Assembly (NCBI GenBank): GCA_963402885.1
Contig: OY727097.1
Location: forward strand, 21,452,001-21,516,000
Direction: 5' to 3'
DNA: 64,000 nucleotides
Source of the DNA: Antedon bifida
Taxonomy: Eukaryota > Echinodermata > Crinoidea > Comatulida > Antedonidae
In this document: positions 20,835 to 32,800 of the stretch, in pieces
Layout of the letters: the number at the start of each line of letters is the position of its first letter
How positions within the stretch are numbered: position 1 is the stretch's first letter
Notes under the pieces: model-generated
Databases searched by the model: none
The model's input: only the letters and a program-made list of their open reading frames with translations
Told to the model about the DNA's origin: nothing
Position numbers and translations under genes: made by a program

Positions 20835-23800
20835 ATGTCATCCATTTTGTTAGCGCAAGAGTCTCAAATTGACATGAGTTATGCTTGTCAAGGTGACCAG
20901 ACAGTTCAAGAACATCATTGTAAGTTCACATGCAGAGATTAGTAAACATAATTAAGTGAGAAACATACTATAGTATATGCAGAGATATATCATCTATGTC
21001 CTGGTTTGGCTGGGATACATTCTGCCTCAGTCAACCCTGGCAATTCAATGACCAAGATAAATTGCACTGTTTCACTAGCTTACAATTGTACATTTGTTCC
21101 CAGTAGTGTATGACCCAGGTTACACAATTATGGATAAATCTTCTCAATTTACAGTTTATAAAAGTGATATAATGATTTATTTTAAAACAGATAGCTTTTT
21201 AAAATTTCAATCTTTCATAAATTTATACATAAATAGTAAATTTGAATCTAAATGTAAATGTTTATCACAGGTGATGAAGAAATGATACCACTTGATGTTC
21301 GTATTTGTGTTGTTGGTGAAGTACTTGCTGATAATATTGAGCTTGCACGTTCCTTAGAGGTAAGATTTTTGTGCCTTTTATTATAATTAAGAATTAAATG
21401 CTTTGTGAGTTGGAAAAGAGTGAACAGAGTTATGGATTCATAGTAGTTTCTTGCTTTATATCTCTAATTTTGTGACAGTCAACCAATGACTTATGACATC
21501 CTATGAAGGTACTATTCACGTTGTTACGTTTGGTTTGGTAAATTTTGCAAGTTGCCAGACTCAATTTTCATTGATTCTAAATCCAGATGACGACCCCACA
21601 TAGATTATGTTACACATTTTGACCCTTTTTTGGGTGTACAATCGTCACAAAAAAAATGAGAAATCTGTTAAGGACATATTGTGTTTCATTGTTGCTAATG
21701 CATGAATGATTGTATTTAACAACTGCTTTTGTGAAAGAGAGAAGATTATTATGTGTGTTTATTAGAGAAGTATTCATTGTTAATATTAAATAATCATCAC
21801 AGAGTCATATACACCACCTGTAATTAATTATTAACCAAATGTTTGTTAATGTCAATGCATTAATTTTGTAGAAGCTGAAGTTTCCTGTTTTGTACTCGCC
21901 TGATGGTAGTGAATATTACCAGCACTCCGAGCAGTTTGACACTGTGTTTGTCATTGATAATTTTGAAGGAGCCTTATTCAAAAGACTAGCGCAGTCAGAA
22001 CATCGTGTTATTGGACCTTCTGTTATCTTGAGTTGTGCTAAAGATGCTCAGGTTTGTTATATCTCAGTCATTTCTGTTTAATCAAAGAAAGTCATCTATT
22101 GCAAAAATGTTGTACAGAAAGCTTATAGGGGTCATCAAATCAAATGTATACTGACCTAGATGTATATTGTTATGTAAACAATAAAGCATTTTTTTAATGC
22201 ACATCCAATGCCAGCAAAGTGATTACTTTGGTCAGGGAAGAGTGAAATTTCACTACTTTTCCCTGCGTTGGTTACATCATCATGCTTATAAACTAAGTCT
22301 CATTTAAGGCCTGTAGAGTGAATTAAAAGCAGTCGTGAGTTATAGCCTTGGCACTAGGTCAGGAGTAAACCCCTGACCTTGGGATTGTATCTTATCTGCC
22401 TGGTTGTTATTTTATAAATGACCATGGATACTGTATACTTTGAAATTATTTAAAGAATTATATTGTGTTTTTTAGCAACTTCCCTATAACTCAAGACCTG
22501 TTTACTGCCAGCATATGTCAAAACTTGTTGTTTGCTTCACTGGATTTCTGGAGAAGGAACTCCTGAAAAGAATGGCAGAACTTGTACATCACATGGGAGG
22601 CAGCGTCCGTAGAGAATTCACTTCTAAAGTCACGCATCTCATTGCTAACACACCTTCTGGAAATAAGTATAAGGTGAGAAAGTATCAAATTTGAAATTGA
22701 TAATTTGTCATTTAAACTTGTGACCTGTGTATTCACACTTAAAAGGACAATTGACAACATGTGTCATGCAATCTGACAGGTAAATAGGTAATAATACCAG
22801 CTGCTAAATACCATGGGATTTTGGTTTTGGTATTTTTAAAATGGTATCAACTAATATAATTATGTTGCATCTAAATTATTGTAATATTGGGGATGGAGAA
22901 GAAATTGTGGCATATTTACATTGCGTAAACTAAACTGGCTTCCTTATTAATAAACAATCTATTGGACTATTCTAGTTATAACATTTTAAATATTAATACC
23001 CTATCTATATCTTTTCACATTTATTCTCTGTAAACTTTAAATATGATTTTGTAAAAATGAAAATAATTATCTCCCTTAAGCTGCTTTCACATGACGGCCG
23101 AATTTGATCCGGCATCTGGCACCCTGAAAACATTTTGTGGAAAATGGATTCAGTGGTAATGCATAGGATCGTTCATATAAAAATCTTACATATACAAATC
23201 CATGCCTGATTCGAACTCTGAATTCGGAGCGATGGGTCAAGAAGCCATTTGCTGAAATTGTACAATTTTTTCTTTTGACTGAATGACCTCGCTAGACAAC
23301 GGATTATCACATTCATGCTCGATGTGAAAGCTCAATCGCGTTCACGATATTTTTGCCGTACTGAATCTGCAATGTGAAAGTAGCTTAATTGTTACAAATG
23401 ATTCCTGCTGAGGAGCTATTGAAGTAATTGCCTGCAAATATACAATCATAATAGGCATATGTACTGTTGTCTTTAAACTGTTTAAAAAGATCTGTCTTAA
23501 ATTAGAAGTTAATGTGTACCTTAAAGATGTATTGTCCCTTTGACTAATTCCAAAAAAATAAAAAATAACAGATTTCGAAAAAAGGTGGGTCATTTTGAAG
23601 TATCATAATAGTTATTAACTATCACCAAAAATTTGTCAAAAAAAAAATCATTTAACTGAAATACAGACGTTTTTTTGTTAAAAAAATAACTCTGACTTCC
23701 AGTCAAAGTTTTCGATCAAAACATACCCCATAATGAAACGCGCTTGTTTGGCTACTCTGTATGCATAATTATAAAACTTCCTCATGATCAGTGTGAAAAT

Positions 23801-26800
23801 ACCTTCTCAACCGTGACGAGTTGTAAACAATCCTAATTAGCATATGCATAATGCGTACTCGTGGTTTGAAATCCTTGTTTACTTTCGCTCGCGACGATTT
23901 TCCAGACGAAATGTAATTAAACTAATTTACCTGTTAATTACGTAAACTTGTTGCTTTTAGCTCGAATTTTCGACTTAAAGTGAATAACTTTATTATTGCT
24001 TTGATATGGCCAATTTAAATTTAGAATATTTTGACCTTCATTTTTTTGTGTTTCAAGGGACAATACATCTTTAACATTGTGTGTGTGAAAAGATAAATGA
24101 AGAAAATAATAATTTTTGCTGAATTGTATTACGTTTTAGGCTGCTGTTAGTCTGGGAACTCCTGTCATGACCCAACAGTGGGTACATGAAACCTGGAACA
24201 ACCGTGACGATATCAGCATCAGTTCACTCTCGGACAAAATGGTAACTTAATTTTTAAAGATTCACTTCCTACCTGTTTATTTGCAGTTAAATTTTAAAAC
24301 AGTATAGCTAACTGTATTATTAAATATTAATAGTTCATATTCATGCATTGAATATAAATAAGCTTGATATGAATGAGGATGGTTCAACCATCTTCTTGAC
24401 AAACTTTAAAGATTGTGTCTTTAAAAGTAATAGGGACTTTACGAAACACAACGGTTAGGGTAGGACGACAAATATCCTGTGTTCACTAGAGCATAAAATC
24501 ATATACAGTCAACATAGCCTTTTATTAGTTACGCACTATTGCGTGAATATAACGATGACCGGCATTCTCTCCCTCCCCTGTCTCGTGGCGCTGGGCCTTC
24601 TGAATCGCTTGGCTCTGGTAATACATCATCGGCATAGCCTTCCTAGATAGGGCCTCGCATTCAAACGCTACTTTTAACACAGCCATTTTAACCCAATAAA
24701 ATTGTTATTTTAATAAACAATTAAATTGGAAGTTCAAATATTATTTAGAGTTTTGAAAATTCCATGTTTAAGTGTAATTTGAACTGTATATTTAAGGTTA
24801 TATGTACATTATTTCTAGTCGTTCTCCGAACACGGCAAAATGGCAACTTTATCGTTCTCAAAAAGTTAAGACGATGGAATTTCACGCTAAGCTCCGCCCA
24901 CTTTGTTAAAGCTCATGCATTAATTATTCATGAGCACCGTCCTATGACTTCCTGTCGTGTTTCGTAAAGTCCCTAATTACACCAAGTAGATAGCAAGCAT
25001 TTGTTTTTCTAAATTTTCTTATCAGAATAGTCACAATCATATACAAATTACTTTCAATTCTTAAAAAGCCCTACTTTCAGTTTTTGTCATCTCTACGTTG
25101 TGAAAGTGAAATCACTGACTTATCTGTTTTTGTCATTTTCTTGAATATGTTTCTATAAATATTTATCAGATGATGTATAAGATGAAGCCCTTTCATAAGT
25201 GTGTGTTAAGTTTTATTGGATTTTCCGAGGAAGAACAAAAACAAATGCAAGACATTTCTACAGAACAAGGTAAGCCTTTCATCTGAATTGTAATTATGTA
25301 TTTGATTTATTTCAATAAAATATGGCAGGCAAAACCAACAAAGATATGTAGTAATTACCATGGTATCAGCTCTCTGAATCCCCAGAGCATTTACATCCTG
25401 AGGCTTCCCTTCTACATGAAAACAATTATGTCTTTTTGACATGTAATTCAAAATTGATAAAAAGCTGAATAAAATAGAAACATAGGTATAACTTAAAGAT
25501 GTATTGTCCCTTTGTCAAATTCCAAAAAAATAAAAAATAAAAGATTTCGAAAAAAAGTGGGTCATTTTGAAGTATCATAATAGTTATTAACTTTCACCAA
25601 AAATTAGTCTAAAAAAAATCATTTAACTGAAATACAGACGTTTTTTGGTTCAAAAAATAACTTTGACTTCCAGTCAAAGTTTTCGATCAAAACATATCTC
25701 ATAATGCAAGGCGCTTATTTGGCTACTCTGTATGCATAATCATAAAACGTCCTCGCGATCTGTGTGAAAACACCTTCTTAACCGTGACGAGTTGTAAACA
25801 ATCCTAATTAGCATCATGCATAATGTATAATCATGGTTTGAAATCTTTGTTTACTTTCGCTCGCGACGATTTTCCAGACGAAATGTAATCAAATTAATTT
25901 AGCTGTTAATTACATAAAATTGTTGTTTTTGGCTCGAATTTTCGACTTAAAGTGAATAACTTTAATATTACTTTGATATGGCCAATTTAAATTTAGAATA
26001 TTCTGACCTTCATTTTTTTGTGTTTCAAGGGACAATACATCTTTAAGTACTAAATCAAAAAAAAAAACTGCCTCAATATAAATTTATTAAGACAACATGT
26101 TTCGGGCATAGCCCATCATCTATATATACAATATGGTGTTCTCAACTCAACTCCACAATTGGCAATTGAATAAAACGAAAATACCAATTTATTCAATACC
26201 AATTATTTGTACTCATACAGGTGGATCTATATCAGAGCCTTCTGATCAATGCTGCACACACATTGTCGTCGATGATATCAATTTATCGTCATTACCATTT
26301 GAAGTACGCCCAAAGCTGACTGTTGTTAAACAAGAAGTATGTAAACAACAATGATATCCTATATTCTAAAACGTTACTGGTGAAATTGATAATTTTTAAA
26401 TAATAATTATTTTATATAGAATCTATCAAGATTAAACAAATCATTCTCTTTTGATTTCTCAAAACACATTTGTACATAGAAACTTTGTCAAAGTGCCTCT
26501 GAACATTACTTTATGGCTATAACATAAGTCTTATTGATTGATGTTTGTACTTGTACCTTTGGACAATATATATTTTAAAAAAAATTTAACTATTTAAAAA
26601 GACTAAAGGAAATTTGTTTGCAATTAATAAAATCCATTTCTAATTTGTAGTGGTTTTGGAGCAGTATCAAGATTGATGCCTGTGCTGATGCTGATATGTA
26701 CATATTTAACAAGGTAAAACTTCATAGATGATTACAATTCTATGATGATTAAATTGTATCATCGTGTTTATAATCTCATATTAGGAATGTCAGCCATAAG

Positions 26801-29800
26801 TTATAACTCTGGCGCTTGGTCCGGACTGAGCCCTTGGGCCACCAAGCTACGGCTTCGAGAAGCCTAGTACTGTTAAGCGTGAACTTTATTTTTCTCTACT
26901 TTTGTGACAAGCATAAACAAAACTAATTAAGTATTTTCTGAATTATATTATTTTGAAGATGGCAACACCAGCAAGATCAACTTCTGTGTCAACCCCATCA
27001 TCCAAGTCTCGAAAACGTCGAAGATTGCGGGAAAGCATCGCTCAATTTAGCCATGACACAGACAACATGGAAACGCCAGGGTTGCCTCGGAAGCGTAGAT
27101 CAAGCGTGTTAAATGAGACAGGGATATCAGCATCGTCGGTTCTGGATGCGTCGCAGACACCAGAGACTGCTTCTATGATGAATGGTGAGTTTTATATAAA
27201 TAAATATACAAGACTAGTTTCCATAAATTGCACAACCATTGCTACAGCATTTCTATTAAAAATAATATGACTAATTGAGTCCACATTTAGCGTGTGCCTG
27301 TCTAGTTCTTCAAGTCCTGTTTTAAAATGATTAAGAGTCTTTCAACAGATTTCCAAAGAATATTAGCCTTCCAATCGAAAGAATCTCTCAAAATTTATAC
27401 TTTAATTTGTTCCTTAACTCAATTTCAAGAAGTATCTGTTTACCATAAAATGAGAAGTTCATAACTTATTACCACAAAGAATTTTTTTTTTTTGTTCCAA
27501 TTAAGTAACAATGTATTGAATTTTTTTTTATCCTTAATGTCTTTGATTTTGTTCTTAGGACTGTGCACTCCAGTAGAAGTTGATCAAACCCCTAAGCAAC
27601 CAGTTTCAAGGCGACAACAAACTATGATGGAACTACTGCAAACAGAAACCAACTATGTAGCTATACTGAGTACAATTATTAAGGTAAAATGCATCACATT
27701 TTTGTATATTAAAGTAGAATAGGTTTATTTTTGCAAGCTAAAAAGAAAACAAATCTTATCAGTTTGATAGACCAATTGTATTAAAAAAAAAAACTCCAGT
27801 AATTAATAGTAAAATCTAATTTTGTGAAAAACATTCCATATTAATCCTGCAGTAAGAATGTTATACAAGATGAAAGTCTTGTTTTGCTGTAATTCAGAAT
27901 AAAGCATAGCATTTGTTTTGGTGGATAATTACATTAGTTGCCACTAGTGCTATTTCTATTTAGTCCTGTTGTATTTAAAATTCTAAATCCCCTGCTTGTA
28001 ATTTCTTGAAGATTTTCAAAGAACCTCTTGAGCAGCATCAGGTTGGAGGTGCTCTACTGCCACAAGAAGACATCAAGACCATGTTTGGCAAGATTCCAGA
28101 TATCTACAACGTTCATCGACGCCTCAAAGAAGACCTTCAAGAACTGCTCAAGGACTATTCAGAAGAGAAAAGTATCGGAAATATTATTGGGAAACATGTA
28201 CGTCTAATAACCACTACCTTCAAACATTACAGAGTGTGATGACCTTTATCCTTTGACCTATTGTGTCATTTGTCGGACCTAGAATCCACCAAAACTGAAT
28301 CAAGTTGAGAAGTATGCCCATATGTCCCTGCATGCCTGCATGCACACGATCATTTAACATAACTAGTTCCTATGTAAAATCGAAATATCCCTCGAATCAG
28401 TACCACAAAACCTTCACCCTGTAATTAAGTAATGAATGTGATGCTTAACTTGATATTGTAAAAATACAACTAATGTTTGTGACAAACTTCCGCTATTTTA
28501 ATACTTTCAGATCCTCAAAATAGAGATATTAAAATAACAGAAGAATTTGCAACATACACATACTGGCATAATGCCTTAATTACATTATCTTATACATGCT
28601 GTATATTTTATTTCAACATTTGGTTGTTCATATTAATGCAATGTTGGTATTTTATCTTGTAGTCTGGAGATATAATGAAGGCATACCCACCATTTGTCAA
28701 CTTCTATGAGATGATCAAACAAACTGTAGAGAGATGTGAAAAGACTCAACCACGCTTTCATGCTTTTTTAAAGGTAATGCATACAATCAGAAAAACTCAG
28801 CTCTACATTCACATTAATGTCCCTGCTTCTAATCCATTACATCAATATTATTTTGCTCTATCTTTAGACTAAGAATGAGTGACCCCAAAATATAATATCA
28901 ACCATTTATGTACTGTATCATAGTTTATTAGTAATTGTACAATGTAGTTCCATTAATATTTGTGTCGTTTTTCAACCTTTTGTCATAAATTTTTGTCAAA
29001 ATTTACATAGTTTTAAATTAATTTCAAATGATCAATTTGATTTAGATTCAACAAAGTAAACCAGAATGCAGTCGTCAGAGGTTAGCAGACTTGTTAATCA
29101 GACCTGTTCAAAGGCTACCTAGCATGATCCTGCTACTGTCAGGTAAATTATTTAAGGCCTCTTCACACATAAAATAAACTGGATTGATACATTCACACAT
29201 AAAGTACAGACACATCAAGGCTTTTCAATCATCATTAAGGGTCACCTTCAATTGAAGTTTTTAAAACCAGTTCTTTTAATATCTCTGTAATATCTCAACA
29301 TTTTATATATTTTAATAATTATATTTCCTAGCGTTTATGGAACAATCTGCAGATTGAAAGTGCTATAAGTATGACATTGACAAATTAACATGTAGCATTT
29401 GTTTGCATAGATTTTTTAATTTGTTACAATCCAAGTACATATGACATCAGAATAATTTTAGCATAACATTGTATTTAAGGTGCAACATTCTATAGACTAC
29501 TTCATATTACCTTTTTTCCTCCTTGACTCCCTTTCTTTTGGTTATGTGATACTATTATACTCTATTGTTATTAATGTTTAAAATGTTTATAATTTCTATT
29601 TTTTTATTATGAAAATAATGTTGACAATTGTTTTCACTCTTTGTTTTTTCTATGAAGATCTTTTAAGGCGGACAGACAAGTCAAACCCAGATCACTCAGC
29701 TTTAGAAAGAGCACTTGATTCATTGAAACAAGTCACTGAGTAAGTACAAATATATTTACATTTAAATTAAACCTATCTTTACATGCACTAAAGTCAAGTG

Positions 29801-32800
29801 TACATATAACAAACTTAAGGCCAATTTACACAGTCGAGCGGTAAACGGAAAAGCGTGTGTACTTGTCTCACATACAATCTGTGTCTATTCTGAGCGGGTT
29901 TACGTTCAACCACCCGTCCCGTTTTGTGTAAATGCTCGTAAGAAATAGCATAGATTCTATATTTTTGCTTTTTGCATTAATGCTCGTCTGTGTAAATTGG
30001 CCTTTAACCCTCTTAGTGCCACGGGCGGCGTTAGACACCATATGGGACATGCGTTGAAAACCCCTAGTCGGCGATACACACCAAACGTACCTTCTGTGTT
30101 TGAGGGCGATAATCACTAACTTCTGCTTGTCTGAGGATTCTGGGATAGCTTTTATTCGATCAAGCGTAAAATTTTCTTTCGAAAAATGTCAACGAAAAAA
30201 TTTTCGCTATAGGAAAATCTTTTGGAAATATCAATTAAAAACTAATTAATTAATCAAAATCATGTTGTTTGTTGATTACACGTTCTCCGTATCTAGTCAC
30301 ACAACCGGAAATACTGACTCCTTTGTTGAAAAATGTGCAACGCGAGACGAATTGTTTGTAGGCCCATGCAGCACGTTGTCAGAATTTACTCGCCTGAGTA
30401 ACTTGCTTATAGTGGGCATGCTCAGACTAACGATGGTGATAGGATGGTTTGATTGGGCCTAGGCTAAGATTATACGATGGCGGTTTATTTGAATAAAATA
30501 ACTCGTATCTAATTCTCCTATTATTACTTTTGTTCAAGTAAATATACATTTATAGGTATGTATTATAAATATTTGTTTGTTGGGGTTTTCTAAATATCAT
30601 TTTATTATCGTTTTTATACGATTTTTTAAAGCAATTTCTTGGAAATTTTAATTAAAAATTAGAATTTTTTTTTAATTCATACATTTCATAAATAAAAATA
30701 AATCATACAAATATACATTATACATCATTTTACAGGAAATTTAATAAGGAATATTTGTTTTTAGAAACATTTTTTCATACATTTATGATAAAATGATGAA
30801 ATTACTGTTTGAAAAATTTCAACTCCCTGGAGTATTACAAAAATGCTGTTCTGAAAAGAATACGGTTGAGGGGAAATGGCTCTCTCTCGGGAATTTGGAA
30901 CTAAGAGGGTTAAGCTGATTAGAATCATATCCAAGTTGCATTTAATGCTTGTGTGATCAGTTTACTCTCTTAAGCATCCATGTTGTTGCCGATGTACCTC
31001 TTGATATAACTCTCATATGTTTCAGATGTACATTCAATGTCACTACTACAGGTTTTAAAGGTTTAAGTACCTTCCAATCATATTTCAACCGGGTTATATC
31101 ATATTTTGAGCCCGTGTCTTGCTTGAATGCTAAAGCTAAACCACAATATAACTTCAATAGAGAAATGAGTATGTAAACATGGCTACAAATACAGTTATCT
31201 TGTGACAAAACACAAGATGAATTATCTAAAGAGAAAATTTGTTTAAATCTAGACATATAAATGAGGATAAACGCAAGACAGAAGGGCATACTCAGATGTT
31301 TGACGTCATCAGTGAAATAGATGGCGTTCCGCCAACACTTTTATCTGCCCATCGCAGCTTTGTCACAAGGATTGACACTATAGAGATTGGTGATCGTGAA
31401 CATGGCAAGGGGGATAATTTCTCAGAAAAGGGAGGGAGTGTATCAATGTTTTTATTTACAGATTTATTAGAGGTAAGATTTAAACAAAATATTTTTCTTT
31501 AGATATTAGTTAAAACTTTAGGCTAACCATTCAAAAAGGCAGTAATAGAACCATTGAATAGAACCTTTGTCCAATAGAACTAATATTGAACAGGTGAACA
31601 TGTTCTAAAAATTGTTTAAAAACAAGGCATGAGTTCTAATAAATTGCTTGTCTATAGTATATTAGTTACTCTCTAAAAGTGTCACTCTTACATATGGAAT
31701 AGAACAACATAGAGAATGAAATCATCAACAGAAAATTTATCAATGAAGAACAAATATATTAATTTTATTTGATTATAGATCTGTAAAAGAAGAAGTAAAG
31801 CAAGCACAACATCTCACAAAAGTCCTGCTCTTAGCAAGACATCTAAGTACTACAAGCATATTGAATTGTTACCATTGTCGCATATAAGGCGAGTGTTGGA
31901 TGTTAAAGAAACTGAAGGTAAGGAAATGCATTAAAAAAATACAACTTTATAAATGTGTCAGTTCCATATGCCTATTATTACATTCACTTGGATGGAAACG
32001 GCTTACTTGAGTATGTAACAAAGTACTTTAAGCTATTAAAATATACAATATTTTTCAAAGCTGACAGCCAATCAGGTGCTGTTTTGTTTTTGCCATCTAT
32101 TATTAATAAATGATCTTATTAAAAGTTATTTATTAAAATGTTTACCATTAAATATGATATGTTATACTAGTTATTTTATCTTTAATTATATATATTTTGA
32201 GCTGTTTTTCTATGCATCAACTTTTTGAAGTAAATCTTACATCATAAGTGATGTTTTGTTTCAATAACAAACTATTACTGCTTTCAGATTGTAAAAACAC
32301 ATTTGCATTGCTTTGTAAACCACCAATGGAGATATCGGACCGCACAGACAGACTGTTTATGTTCACATTGATTGGTGATGAAAAGAGTAAAACACAATGG
32401 TTGAAGACACTCTCACAACACATGGCAAATATAACATGTAAAGCCAATTCGGTAGGTTTACTTATTTCTAATCTTATTCTACTGGGCTTTTTACATTTCA
32501 ACTGCTTTATCATGTGTGAATAGCATACTGTGGCAATTTGTATATTTTTAAAGCAAAAAATACTCAAATTGGCTGCCAGCCAATGGGTTCTTTGTTGAAT
32601 TTAACCATTTATTTTGTCGTTTTAGTGAAGTGAAAACATTAATTAACTTTATTAAAACTACAAAATAATCTATTCAAAGTCTGATTTTATTAATCTTTAT
32701 TTTTCATGTTTTGGGGGACAATACATCTTTAAATAAAATATGTATATCCACTGATACTAGCTATGTAGACACAATGTATGCTTAACTTAAGTACACTAAT

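Noticed and set aside
21094-21285. 63-codon open frame as a separate gene
   Set aside because: It is intron 1 of ECT2 reading by chance towards exon 2.
26780-26880. tRNA-derived SINE candidate (GC-richer stretch), also 50500-50580
   Set aside because: A- and B-box-like words are too degenerate and no tail or target duplication is visible.
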